From CAYNDB01 sp964395915 (lineage in GTDB: Bacteria; Nitrospinota_A; UBA7883; JAJRTC01), in assembly GCA_964395915.1 (NCBI GenBank), contig CAYNDB010000026.1, positions 1-24,832 on the forward strand: DNA of 24,832 nucleotides, in the 5' to 3' direction. Positions 16,935-24,169 of this stretch are shown piece after piece. Within the stretch, counting starts at the first letter, position 1. Each line of letters starts with the position of its first letter. The notes beneath the pieces were generated by a model, which was not told the origin of the DNA, ran no database searches, and saw only the letters and a list, made by a program, of their open reading frames with translations. The position numbers were made by a program, and so were the translations under genes.

Positions 16935-17609
16935 TTACCTCGATTTTTTCACGCCGATCCTCGGGCATATACCGGCGATACAGCAACTTGAACAGATGGG
17001 AGACATCGGCTTGCACTGGTTCTGCCCGAAAGTCACAAGAAGGTCGTTGAACTCAATCCAATATCTTTTGGGAAGTTTCTCCCTGAGTTTAAGCTCCGTT
17101 TTGTCCGGGGTTTTAGTTTTCACATATCCCCATATATTGCATATCCTGTGAACGTGCGTATCAACACAAATACCTGGTTTCCCGAAACCAAGGGTGACAA
17201 CAAGATTCGCCGTTTTCCTGCCTACACCTTTAAACTTGAGCAGTTCATCTATAGTGTCCGGCGTTTCTCCGTCATATCTCTCGATAATTGTCTGGCATAC
17301 CTCTTTAATGGTTTTAGCCTTGTTGCGATAGAAGCCTACCGGGTATATAAGCTTCTCGATTTCCATCGTTGCCATGGCGGCGATGCCGGCCGGCGTGTCT
17401 TCTTTGGCAAATAGCTTGCGCGAAGCGTTGGCCGTCTGCTCATCCCTTGTGCGAAGCGAAAGCAGACAACTTATTAACACCTGAAACGCGGGACGACTGG
17501 AAGCCTGCGCGTATTCTGTCACTATAGGGGTTTTCCAGCGTTTCACCTCACGGCGGAGTGACTTTACTATCCTGGCGATATCAAACGATTCTTTTTTTGG
17601 CGCAGACAT
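16935..17609 (-). CDS. nth: Endonuclease III (DNA glycosylase/AP lyase)
   Basis: Base-excision repair enzyme that removes oxidised pyrimidines and cleaves the abasic strand. The 224-residue protein has the helix-hairpin-helix LLKFKGVGRKTANLVV with the catalytic lysine in GRKTAN, the catalytic aspartate in CVDTHVHRI, and a C-terminal 4Fe-4S site with the exact C-x6-C-x2-C-x5-C spacing in CKPMSPICSSCCIAGIC. An extra cysteine follows the third ligand. The substrate region reads LSLRTRDEQT rather than the E. coli LSAQATD, as in many non-enterobacterial Nth proteins. Start ATG at 17609 without a clear ribosome site. Divergent from the cyclase gene, with 81 bases between them. Confidence 0.95.
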   Translation of the reverse strand: MSAPKKESFDIARIVKSLRREVKRWKTPIVTEYAQASSRPAFQVLISCLLSLRTRDEQTANASRKLFAKEDTPAGIAAMATMEIEKLIYPVGFYRNKAKTIKEVCQTIIERYDGETPDTIDELLKFKGVGRKTANLVVTLGFGKPGICVDTHVHRICNIWGYVKTKTPDKTELKLREKLPKRYWIEFNDLLVTFGQNQCKPMSPICSSCCIAGICPRIGVKKSR

Positions 17610-17669
17610 TTTTGTGTTTCATATGTTATTAATTTCTATTTGCTTTTCGAAAATTTACCAATACTAGTT

Positions 17670-17675
17670 TATAAT
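17670..17675 (+). promoter_or_regulatory. Possible -10 box for the TPR-cyclase gene
   Basis: A perfect TATAAT ends 15 bases before the ATG. No convincing -35 lies 16-18 bases upstream. If used, the transcript would begin only about 9 bases before the start codon, which has no ribosome site, so translation would be nearly leaderless. Confidence 0.35.
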
Positions 17676-17690
17676 ACGTAGTTAAAGATT

Positions 17691-19679
17691 ATGTCTGATA
17701 ATAAAAACAAGGCAAAACATTTTTTCGAAGAAGGGGTCGCCGCATACAAAAAGCGGGATCTTGAAGAGGCGATCTCTAATTTTGGAAAAGCGGCAAGCCT
17801 GGATCCGGATTTCGCTCAGGCGTTCAACAACAAAGGCAGCGCTCTGTCCTCCCTCAACAGAAAAGAAGAGGCGATCACCAATTTTGATGAAGCCATCAGG
17901 CTAGACCCGCAATATGCCGCCGCATACAACAACCGTGGCAATGTAAATTCCGCGCTTGGCAACAAGAAAAAAGCTATCGAGGATTTCGATCAGGCGATAA
18001 AGCTGAATCCAAATTACGCGGTCGCATATAACAACCGTGGTAACGTGAAGTCCGCTCTTGTCGATAAGGAAAACGCTGTACTTGATTACGACGAAGCGAT
18101 AAACCTGAACCCCAGCTACGCCGCGGCGTATCACAACAGGGGAACCGCCAAATCCGCCATTGGACGGATAGAAGAAGCGATAGCCGACTTCGATAAGGCA
18201 ATACGCCTTGAACCGAACCTTGCCAAAGCTTTCAACAGCAGGGGCAACGCAAAAGACGTTCTCGGTCGTAAAAAAGAGGCGATCGAAGATTATGATAAAG
18301 CAATAAAGCTCAGCCCGAAATTCTCTGTCGCCTATTACAACAGGGGCAACGCAAAATATGACCTTGGGCTGAAAAAAGAGGCGATCGCCGACTTCGACAA
18401 AGCTATAGAGCTGGATCAGGGGCTGGCGCAGGTTTTTAATAACAGGGCGAATGTCAAAGCCGATCTTGGAGACTATCAAGACGCTATAAATGATTTCGAT
18501 GAAGCCATACGCCTTGAGCCGGAATATGCCGCCGCCTACTATAACAGGGCCAACGCAAAGTTCCAGCTTGATATGAAAGAAGGGGCGATAAAAGACTACG
18601 GCGACGCCATACGGGTTGATGAAAACTTCGCCCAGGCATATTTCAATCGCGCAAACACAAAGTCGTCTCTTGGAATGAAGGAAGAGGCGATAAAAGATTT
18701 TGACGAAGCGATCCGTATCTTCCCAAATTACGCGGCCTCATATAATAACCGTGGAAACATGTATTCCAGCCTCGACAATAAAGAAAAGGCGATTGAAAAT
18801 TATAACGAAGCCATTCATCTGAACCCTGGCTACGCCGAAGCGTATCATAACAGGGCGAGCGCCAAAACCGGACTTGGGCTTAATGATGAAGCTATCGCAG
18901 ACTATGAGACTTTTATTCAAGTCGCCGATGAGCGTTTTAAAGAACAGGCCGACAAAGACAGGGAATTTGTAGAAAATTACAAGAAAGCGGTCGCCGAAAG
19001 CGGTGGAAATAAAGTGGACATGCCTCCGCCGCCTATGATTCCGGTTGAGCCTCAGATGGCTCCTCCTCTTCCTGTCACACTGTATAAAAACACTCTGTCA
19101 GAATCTATAGTATTCCTCGATATGGTTGCGTCGACCGAAATCATGAACACATTCGGCGGTTATCATTTTTTCCAGCTGTTCAACAACCTCGAACATATTT
19201 TCGACACAATGGGCGGACAGCATCACTGCATGTTTAAAAAAGGTCTGGGCGACGGATTTATGGGAATTTTCAAAGAAAATTCCGACGCCGTGCGAGCGTC
19301 TATCAAAATATTGGGAGCGCTTGCGGAATACAACAAAACGGCGGAGGATAACATGAAGGTCAACATCAGGGTCGGTATCGATTACGGCGAAACGAACATC
19401 GCTCCCGACAATGACCGGTATGGAATCCCTGTAAACGCCGCATCAAGAATAGAAGGCCTGCGGGCAGACTCGTTCAGACATTTTGTCATTGATAAAGACA
19501 AACTACCTTTAAAAAACAGGTTGATGATAACTTACATAGTTTACAGCTCGATTAAAGATGATCCAGACATCGTGTGCGAAGAAATAGGCTGGGCGGAGCT
19601 TAAAGGAATAAACGGTGTCCGTTACGATCTCTTTCTGGTGGACTGGGAAAAATCACTGAAGCTGATGAAGGGGAAATAG
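17691..19679 (+). CDS. TPR-repeat protein with C-terminal class III adenylate cyclase domain
   Basis: Predicted soluble cyclase making cAMP, with a protein-binding repeat array in front. Residues 7-414 are twelve back-to-back 34-residue TPR units of consensus AYxNRGNAKxxLGxKEEAIxDFDxAIxLxP. A charged helix and a proline-rich linker (about 440-460) follow, then the catalytic domain (about 470-655). Both metal aspartates are present (Asp477 in VFLDMVAST, Asp521 in GLGDGF), as are the adenine-specifying Lys517 and Asp575 and the transition-state Asn582 and Arg586 (VNAASR), so it looks active and specific for ATP. No signal peptide or membrane helix is seen. It stands alone on the plus strand between nth and ligA. 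The TPR partner is unknown. Confidence 0.92.
   Translation: MSDNKNKAKHFFEEGVAAYKKRDLEEAISNFGKAASLDPDFAQAFNNKGSALSSLNRKEEAITNFDEAIRLDPQYAAAYNNRGNVNSALGNKKKAIEDFDQAIKLNPNYAVAYNNRGNVKSALVDKENAVLDYDEAINLNPSYAAAYHNRGTAKSAIGRIEEAIADFDKAIRLEPNLAKAFNSRGNAKDVLGRKKEAIEDYDKAIKLSPKFSVAYYNRGNAKYDLGLKKEAIADFDKAIELDQGLAQVFNNRANVKADLGDYQDAINDFDEAIRLEPEYAAAYYNRANAKFQLDMKEGAIKDYGDAIRVDENFAQAYFNRANTKSSLGMKEEAIKDFDEAIRIFPNYAASYNNRGNMYSSLDNKEKAIENYNEAIHLNPGYAEAYHNRASAKTGLGLNDEAIADYETFIQVADERFKEQADKDREFVENYKKAVAESGGNKVDMPPPPMIPVEPQMAPPLPVTLYKNTLSESIVFLDMVASTEIMNTFGGYHFFQLFNNLEHIFDTMGGQHHCMFKKGLGDGFMGIFKENSDAVRASIKILGALAEYNKTAEDNMKVNIRVGIDYGETNIAPDNDRYGIPVNAASRIEGLRADSFRHFVIDKDKLPLKNRLMITYIVYSSIKDDPDIVCEEIGWAELKGINGVRYDLFLVDWEKSLKLMKGK
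17709..18932 (+). repeat. Twelve tandem 102-bp coding repeats (TPR units)
   Basis: Period of 102 bases (34 codons), with no spacing changes across all twelve units. Units are similar but not identical, sharing words such as AACAGGGGCAACGC and GAGGCGATC. This is an in-frame protein repeat, not a CRISPR array, and a place where copy number could change or be mis-assembled. Confidence 0.9.
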
Positions 19680-19706
19680 AAAGAATAGCTGGTAATAAAT
19701 CAATTC

Positions 19707-21593
19707 TCACTCCCCCACCATTTTCAAAAATGCATCCTCATCCAGAATCTCTATTCCAAGTTCACGCGCTTTTTTAGCTTTGGAGCCTGGGTCCTTGCCC
19801 GACACTACGTAACCTGTTTTCTTTGTAACTGAAGATGTGACACGCCCGCCGAGCGATTCTATTTTCATTTTCGCTTCAGAGCGGGTCATGGACGATAACG
19901 TACCGGTCAGCACGAATTGTTTTCCGGCGAGTGTACGGTCGGTGGGCGCATCCTCTCCTTTAAAGTTCACGCCAGCTTCACGCAGTTTTTCGACAAGGTC
20001 NNNNNNNNNNNNNNNNNNNNNNNNNNNNNNNNNNNNNNNNNNNNNNNNNNNNNNNNNNNNNNNNNNNNNNNNNNNNNNNNNNNNNNNNNNNNNNNNNNNN
20101 GATTTTTCCGCCATCCGCGGAAGCCCTTCCAGCTGTTCGCGTGTCAGGTAATACAGATCGGCGGCGTCATGAATAAGCTTGGCGCCCAGAAGCTGGTCGA
20201 TTATCGCGGGTCCCACATAGTCAATATCCATCGCGTTGCGTGTGGTGAAATGTCGCAGTTTTTCCTTCAGCTGCGCCGGGCAGGCCGAACCCGTACACCT
20301 TGCCACCACCTCCCCTTCCGGACGAAACACATCCGCTCCGCACTTCGGACATTTTGTTGGCATATAAAACACCTTTTCCGAGCCGGTACGTTTTGCCTCC
20401 ACCACTTTTACAACTTTCGGAATTACGTCACCCGCTCTTTCTATAAATACGGTGTCCCCTATGCGAATATCTTTTCTTTTTATCTCATCCTCGTTATGGA
20501 GCGTAGCGCGTGATACTGTCACACCTCCAACCTGCACAGGCTTAAGGTCAGCGACCGGGGTGATCGCCCCCGTCCTGCCAACCTGGGTTGTGATATCTAA
20601 TATTATTGTAGTGACCTGCTGCGCCGGGAACTTGTATGCGATGGCCCAACGCGGATACTTCGTTGTGGAGCCAAGCTCTTCGCGTTGCCGGAATGAGTTT
20701 ATCTTTATCACCATCCCGTCGATGTCATACCCCAGGCTATTTCTCTTTTCCTCGTATTCGGCTATGACTTTTGCTACTTCATCCAAACTTGTAAGCAGCC
20801 GAACGTCCTGGGTTCTGAACCCAAGTGAAGCCAATAGCTTCATGGCCGCAAAATGTGAATCGGCCTGCGGGACAAGCTTCGGCCTGCCATTTTTATCGGT
20901 CACAATTAATTTGTATACGAACATATCAAGCGGGCGCGAGGCGGTGATTCTGGAATCCAACAAACGGAGTGAACCTGCGGCGGCGTTACGAGGGTTTGCG
21001 AAAAGGGATTTACCTTCCGCCTCTCGATCAGCGTTTATCCTGTCGAACGCCTCACGGGAAAGGTATACCTCTCCACGAACTTCAAACCGCTCCATACCTT
21101 CAACGGTTTTGACCTGTAGTGGAATGGAGCCGATAGTTTTGAGGTTTGCCGTTATATCCTCCCCGCTCACTCCGTCGCCACGCGTGGCGCCACGAATAAA
21201 CACGCCATCTTCATATATAAGCGATACGCCAAGTCCGTCGATTTTAGGCTCTATGGCGTATTCAAATGGTTCGTCGCCAAGATTTTTCACAATTCTGTTA
21301 TGAAACTCTTCAAGCTGGGCAAAGCTATTGGCGTTGTCCAACGACAACATGGGAACGTTGGGGTTGTGGCGAACTGTGGCAAGCTGTGATACAGGAGCCC
21401 CGCCTACCCTCTGCGAGGGGGAATCTTTTGTTAAAAGATCGGGATGGCTGGTTTCAAGCTCGATAAGCTCCCGCATGAGAGCGTCGAACTCGGCGTCCGA
21501 TATTTCGGGATTGTCTTCGATGTAGTAGAGACGCTCGTGGCGGCGTATCTCTTCACGAAGCCTGTTGATCTTGAGTTTTATATCTTCCGCCAC
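19707..21593 (-). CDS. ligA: NAD-dependent DNA ligase, interrupted by an assembly gap
   Basis: Seals nicks in replication and repair using NAD+. The protein starts at GTG. Domain order is Ia (1-65, with YYIEDNPEISDAEFD), the adenylation domain with Lys117 in EPKIDG and GATRGDGVSGED, the OB domain, a Cys4 zinc finger (CPKCGADVFRP...CTGSACPAQ), an HhH domain and a C-terminal BRCT domain (DRTLAGKQFVLTGTLSSMTRSEAK). The HhH domain is broken by 100 N at 20001-20100. Comparison with E. coli LigA suggests about 80 residues are missing there, while the N run stands for only 34, so the unbroken frame across the gap is by chance of gap size. It follows the zinc-ribbon-like gene by 36 bases and is convergent with the cyclase gene. 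Confidence 0.95.
   Translation of the reverse strand: MAEDIKLKINRLREEIRRHERLYYIEDNPEISDAEFDALMRELIELETSHPDLLTKDSPSQRVGGAPVSQLATVRHNPNVPMLSLDNANSFAQLEEFHNRIVKNLGDEPFEYAIEPKIDGLGVSLIYEDGVFIRGATRGDGVSGEDITANLKTIGSIPLQVKTVEGMERFEVRGEVYLSREAFDRINADREAEGKSLFANPRNAAAGSLRLLDSRITASRPLDMFVYKLIVTDKNGRPKLVPQADSHFAAMKLLASLGFRTQDVRLLTSLDEVAKVIAEYEEKRNSLGYDIDGMVIKINSFRQREELGSTTKYPRWAIAYKFPAQQVTTIILDITTQVGRTGAITPVADLKPVQVGGVTVSRATLHNEDEIKRKDIRIGDTVFIERAGDVIPKVVKVVEAKRTGSEKVFYMPTKCPKCGADVFRPEGEVVARCTGSACPAQLKEKLRHFTTRNAMDIDYVGPAIIDQLLGAKLIHDAADLYYLTREQLEGLPRMAEKXXXXXXXXXXXXXXXXXXXXXXXXXXXXXXXXXXDLVEKLREAGVNFKGEDAPTDRTLAGKQFVLTGTLSSMTRSEAKMKIESLGGRVTSSVTKKTGYVVSGKDPGSKAKKARELGIEILDEDAFLKMVGE
20001..20100. other. 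Assembly gap of 100 N
   Basis: One hundred consecutive N, a common placeholder for a gap of unknown size, inside the HhH domain of ligA. The true gap is probably near 240 bases, judged by the residues missing relative to family length. Confidence 0.97.
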
Positions 21594-21629
21594 GTGGTTA
21601 AGGCTTAGAAGCTGTAACTTATCTTCCTT

Positions 21630-21872
21630 TTAGTCGTCAATGCGAATAAAACCGATAAACGGGAGTATCTCTTCTATTTCTTCGCGGGAAAGCTCCCTGT
21701 CGTCTGGGAAAACGAAAGTTTCGGCCTGGATATTCTCGTAATGACCGTTCCAGCATTGTAATGCGCTCACCTTGTTTCCTTCCCAGTCTATAACCTGTGA
21801 AAAATAAACAGGCCCCTCGCACTTCGCGCAACGGCCATAAAGCATATCGAATCTTATTGTGTCCGTGTTCAT
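21630..21872 (-). CDS. Small zinc-ribbon-like protein of unknown function
   Basis: An 80-residue protein with Cys15-x2-Cys18 (GRCAKCEGP) and Cys40-x3-His44 (LQCWNGH), a spacing that suggests one bound zinc, followed by an acidic C-terminal part (DDRELSREEIEEIL). I do not recognise a named family. The frame is open to 21929, but the ATG at 21872 is chosen because it has GGAA upstream and because the predicted promoter -10 box covers the further-upstream start. It lies just before ligA on the same strand and may be co-transcribed with it. It could be a nucleic-acid-binding or regulatory small protein, but nothing here proves that. Confidence 0.75.
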   Translation of the reverse strand: MNTDTIRFDMLYGRCAKCEGPVYFSQVIDWEGNKVSALQCWNGHYENIQAETFVFPDDRELSREEIEEILPFIGFIRIDD

Positions 21873-21928
21873 TAAATAGTTTCCATTAACAATAATAAAC
21901 CGCACGACAATGGCGGCGGCGTTCGCCA

Positions 21929-21937
21929 ATTATATCA
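21929..21937 (-). promoter_or_regulatory. Extended -10 promoter for the zinc-ribbon protein and ligA
   Basis: Minus strand TGATATAAT, a perfect -10 hexamer with the TGn extension, about 57 bases before the ATG at 21872. No good -35 is present, which is common for extended -10 promoters. It sits in the 131-base gap after purQ, so ligA need not depend on the purine operon promoter. Confidence 0.55.
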
Positions 21938-22003
21938 TGTTGCCTTATAAAACGCGAAACGTTGAACATATGATTTTTATCGTACGAAAAGCATATCGGG
22001 GAA

Positions 22004-22699
22004 TCACCCTACGCTCAGGTTTTCCATGGCGGATTTAAAAAGCAAAAGTCCGTCAACGCCGCCAAGGCTCTCCTCGCACACTCTCTCAGGATGCGGCATC
22101 ATACCGGCCACGTTTCTCTTTTCGCTCAATATCCCGGCGATGTTTTCAGCGGAGCCATTAGGGTTTGCCTCATCTTTTACCCTTCCTGCGACATCGGAAT
22201 ATCGGAAAAGAACCCGGTCTTCCGCGTTAAGAGCTTCAAGCGTTTTCGTGTCGGCCGTATAACGGCCTTCCATATGGGCTATCGGCATCTTCAACGCTTT
22301 TTTCTTGTCAAAACCTCTTGTAAGAAAAGAATCGCTCGTCTCAACCCTAACCCAGATATCTTTACAGATAAATTTCATGGACTCGTTTCGCATTAAAGCG
22401 CCAGGCAAAAGACCCGCCTCTGTAAGAATTTGAAAACCGTTGCAAATACCAAGAATCGGGGCGCCGCTTTCCGCAAACCGCCTCGCCGCTCCCATAACCG
22501 GGGAAAATCTTGATATGGCGCCGGGCCGAAGATAATCACCATACGAAAAACCGCCCGGGATAATTACAAAATCGTACCCGTCAAGCGATTCTGTGTGATG
22601 CCAGACAAAATCCACATCTCCTCCCACGACATGTTTTACCGCGTGATAACAGTCATAATCACAATTGGAGCCAGGGAAAACGATGACGGCGGTTTTCAT
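22004..22699 (-). CDS. purQ: Phosphoribosylformylglycinamidine synthase, glutaminase subunit
   Basis: Releases ammonia from glutamine for the FGAM synthase complex PurL-PurS-PurQ in step four of purine synthesis. The 231-residue class I glutamine amidotransferase starts MKTAVIVFPGSNCDYDCYHA, has the oxyanion region PGGFSYGDYLRPG, the nucleophile Cys86 in GICNGFQILTEAGLLPG, and the His203/Glu205 of the triad in MMPHPERV. It is the last purine gene here, five bases after the cNMP-binding gene; the catalytic subunit purL, often next, is not in the window. There is no clear ribosome site, only an A/T-rich leader. Confidence 0.97.
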   Translation of the reverse strand: MKTAVIVFPGSNCDYDCYHAVKHVVGGDVDFVWHHTESLDGYDFVIIPGGFSYGDYLRPGAISRFSPVMGAARRFAESGAPILGICNGFQILTEAGLLPGALMRNESMKFICKDIWVRVETSDSFLTRGFDKKKALKMPIAHMEGRYTADTKTLEALNAEDRVLFRYSDVAGRVKDEANPNGSAENIAGILSEKRNVAGMMPHPERVCEESLGGVDGLLLFKSAMENLSVG

Positions 22700-22704
22700 T
22701 TTAT

Positions 22705-23169
22705 TTATTTAAAAACATCGGCGAACCTGCCGGAAGTGTATCGGAGTCTTGTAGAGAGAGATTTTGCTATATTTTTTAAAATCTTTATTCCGATCAAAGG
22801 CTCCGACTCTATCAACTCGTCGAAACTTTTGCGCGTAAGTATCAAAAGCTCGGAATCTTCAATGGCCGTGGCCGTGGCCGATCGCGGTGAATGCTCTATC
22901 AAGCTCATTTCACCAACTGAAGCGCCTTTGTTAAACCTCGCAAGAACAGTCTGGCGACCATCGATTGATTCTTTACGTATCTCTATTTTTCCGGTCACAA
23001 CATAAAAAAGCGAATCACCAGAGCTTCCTTCTTCGCAAAGGACAGTATTCTCAGAGACATTTTTACGGAATATATGTTTACCCAATATTTCCAGTTCCGC
23101 CTGACTTAGTGTATTAAACTGCGGAGCTTCAAGCATCAACGCCGTTATATCGTCACCGGATTTTTCCAT
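22705..23169 (-). CDS. Stand-alone cyclic-nucleotide-binding (CAP_ED) domain protein
   Basis: A 154-residue single-domain protein. The beta-roll (about 20-130) carries a complete phosphate-binding cassette, GEMSLIEHSPRSATATA at 86-102, with the glutamate (87) and arginine (96) that hold the ribose and cyclic phosphate in CAP and PKA. There is no helix-turn-helix, kinase or channel part, so it would act through protein contact. It lies between purS and purQ with 5-base gaps on both sides, clearly co-transcribed with the purine genes. A class III cyclase is encoded about 3 kb away. cAMP is the likeliest ligand, but ligand and partner are inferred, not shown. Confidence 0.9.
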   Translation of the reverse strand: MEKSGDDITALMLEAPQFNTLSQAELEILGKHIFRKNVSENTVLCEEGSSGDSLFYVVTGKIEIRKESIDGRQTVLARFNKGASVGEMSLIEHSPRSATATAIEDSELLILTRKSFDELIESEPLIGIKILKNIAKSLSTRLRYTSGRFADVFK

Positions 23170-23174
23170 GTCCG

Positions 23175-23420
23175 CTATTCCGGTAAAAGGTCGATTTTAT
23201 AATTTTCTGTCACAGGATTCGCCAGAAGCTTATCGCACATATTTTTTATCGCGTCTTCGGCGGTTTGTGGATCGTCCTCATTTACCTCAATCTCGATAAA
23301 TTTTCCGATCCGGACATTATTCACGCTCTCCCCGTCCATTTGGTTGAGCGCGCTCATCACCGCTCTTCCCTGGGGGTCGAGAACACCTTCTTTTAAGGTA
23401 ACTGTGATTTTCGCTTTCAT
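23175..23420 (-). CDS. purS: Phosphoribosylformylglycinamidine synthase subunit PurS
   Basis: Small bridging subunit of three-part FGAM synthase, linking PurL and PurQ. The 81-residue protein MKAKITVTLKEGVLDPQG... with SALNQMDGESVNNVRIGKF and a C-terminal LLANPVTENYKI is a typical PurS in length and pattern. The reading frame is open to 23555, but that extension overlaps purC and is unrelated; the ATG at 23420 starts 10 bases after the purC stop. Confidence 0.96.
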   Translation of the reverse strand: MKAKITVTLKEGVLDPQGRAVMSALNQMDGESVNNVRIGKFIEIEVNEDDPQTAEDAIKNMCDKLLANPVTENYKIDLLPE

Positions 23421-23430
23421 ATAAATCTTT

Positions 23431-24162
23431 CTAGAGAACTTCAGCCACTCGCCGACGAACTTCCTCATACGCCTCTTCGATTTTGCCAAGGTCGCGGCGG
23501 AACCTGTCCTTGTCCATCTTCTCGCCTGTAGACTTCTCCCACAAGCGGCATCCATCCGGGCTTATCTCGTCCGCCAGCAATATGCCTTCCGGGCTTCTGC
23601 CAAACTCCAGCTTATAATCTACAAGCGTAATTCCAATCTTGTCGAAAAACTTTGTCAGCCAGTCATTGATCTTATAGGACTGTTTTTCGATAAAATCCAT
23701 TTCGTCATCCGTGGCCATGTTGAAAACCCGGATATGGTTTCTGTTTATCATCGGGTCGCCCAGATCATCATCTTTATAATAATATTCGATAATCGTATCG
23801 CTTAATGGCTCCCCTTCGTCAATACCCATTCGTTTTGAAAGCGACCCGGCCACAACGTTGCGCACCACCACTTCCACCGGGATGATCTCCACCTTTTTGA
23901 TCAGCATCTCACGTTCGCTCAACATATCGATGTAATGCGTGGCGATCCCCTCTTTCTCCAACGCCATGAATATGCGTGAAGAAATATCGTTGTTGATGAC
24001 TCCTTTTGCTCCGATACTCCCCTTTTTTTTACCGTCGAAAGCGGAAGCGTCATCCTTGAAATATTGTATAAATTTGTCCGGGTCAGACGTTGAATAGATT
24101 ATCTTCGCCTTACCCTCGTGTAATTGTTTGCCTTTTGTAGCTGCGGTGGCTCCTTCGCCCAT
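23431..24162 (-). CDS. purC: SAICAR synthetase
   Basis: ATP-dependent joining of aspartate to CAIR in purine synthesis. The 243-residue protein shows KQLHEGKAKIIYST, FKDDASAFDGKKKGSI, EVVVRNVVAGSLSKR, IEYYYKDDDLGDPMIN, LVDYKLEFGR and LADEISPDGCRLWE, which are the ATP, CAIR and Mg sites of the family. The frame is open to a TTG at 24180 inside purB; the ATG at 24162 is preferred, with GAGGAG formed by the end of purB about ten bases upstream. It starts seven bases after the purB stop. Confidence 0.97.
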   Translation of the reverse strand: MGEGATAATKGKQLHEGKAKIIYSTSDPDKFIQYFKDDASAFDGKKKGSIGAKGVINNDISSRIFMALEKEGIATHYIDMLSEREMLIKKVEIIPVEVVVRNVVAGSLSKRMGIDEGEPLSDTIIEYYYKDDDLGDPMINRNHIRVFNMATDDEMDFIEKQSYKINDWLTKFFDKIGITLVDYKLEFGRSPEGILLADEISPDGCRLWEKSTGEKMDKDRFRRDLGKIEEAYEEVRRRVAEVL

Positions 24163-24169
24163 ACCTTCT

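Noticed and set aside
17901..18479. Minus-strand open frame of 192 codons opposite the TPR array
   Set aside because: Its repeat pattern is only the complement of the TPR units.
17709..18932. Regular direct repeats that could be taken for a CRISPR or satellite array
   Set aside because: The 102-base period is in frame, has no spacers, and each unit translates to a TPR motif.
19680..19706. Bidirectional terminator between the cyclase gene and ligA
   Set aside because: Only a 5-bp AGAAT/ATTCT stem with a 16-base loop is present and there is no solid T-run, too weak to call.
20452..21303. Long plus-strand open frame (283 codons) opposite ligA
   Set aside because: It is a shadow of the ligA frame; the translation is Ser/Arg/Pro-rich and has no recognisable motifs.
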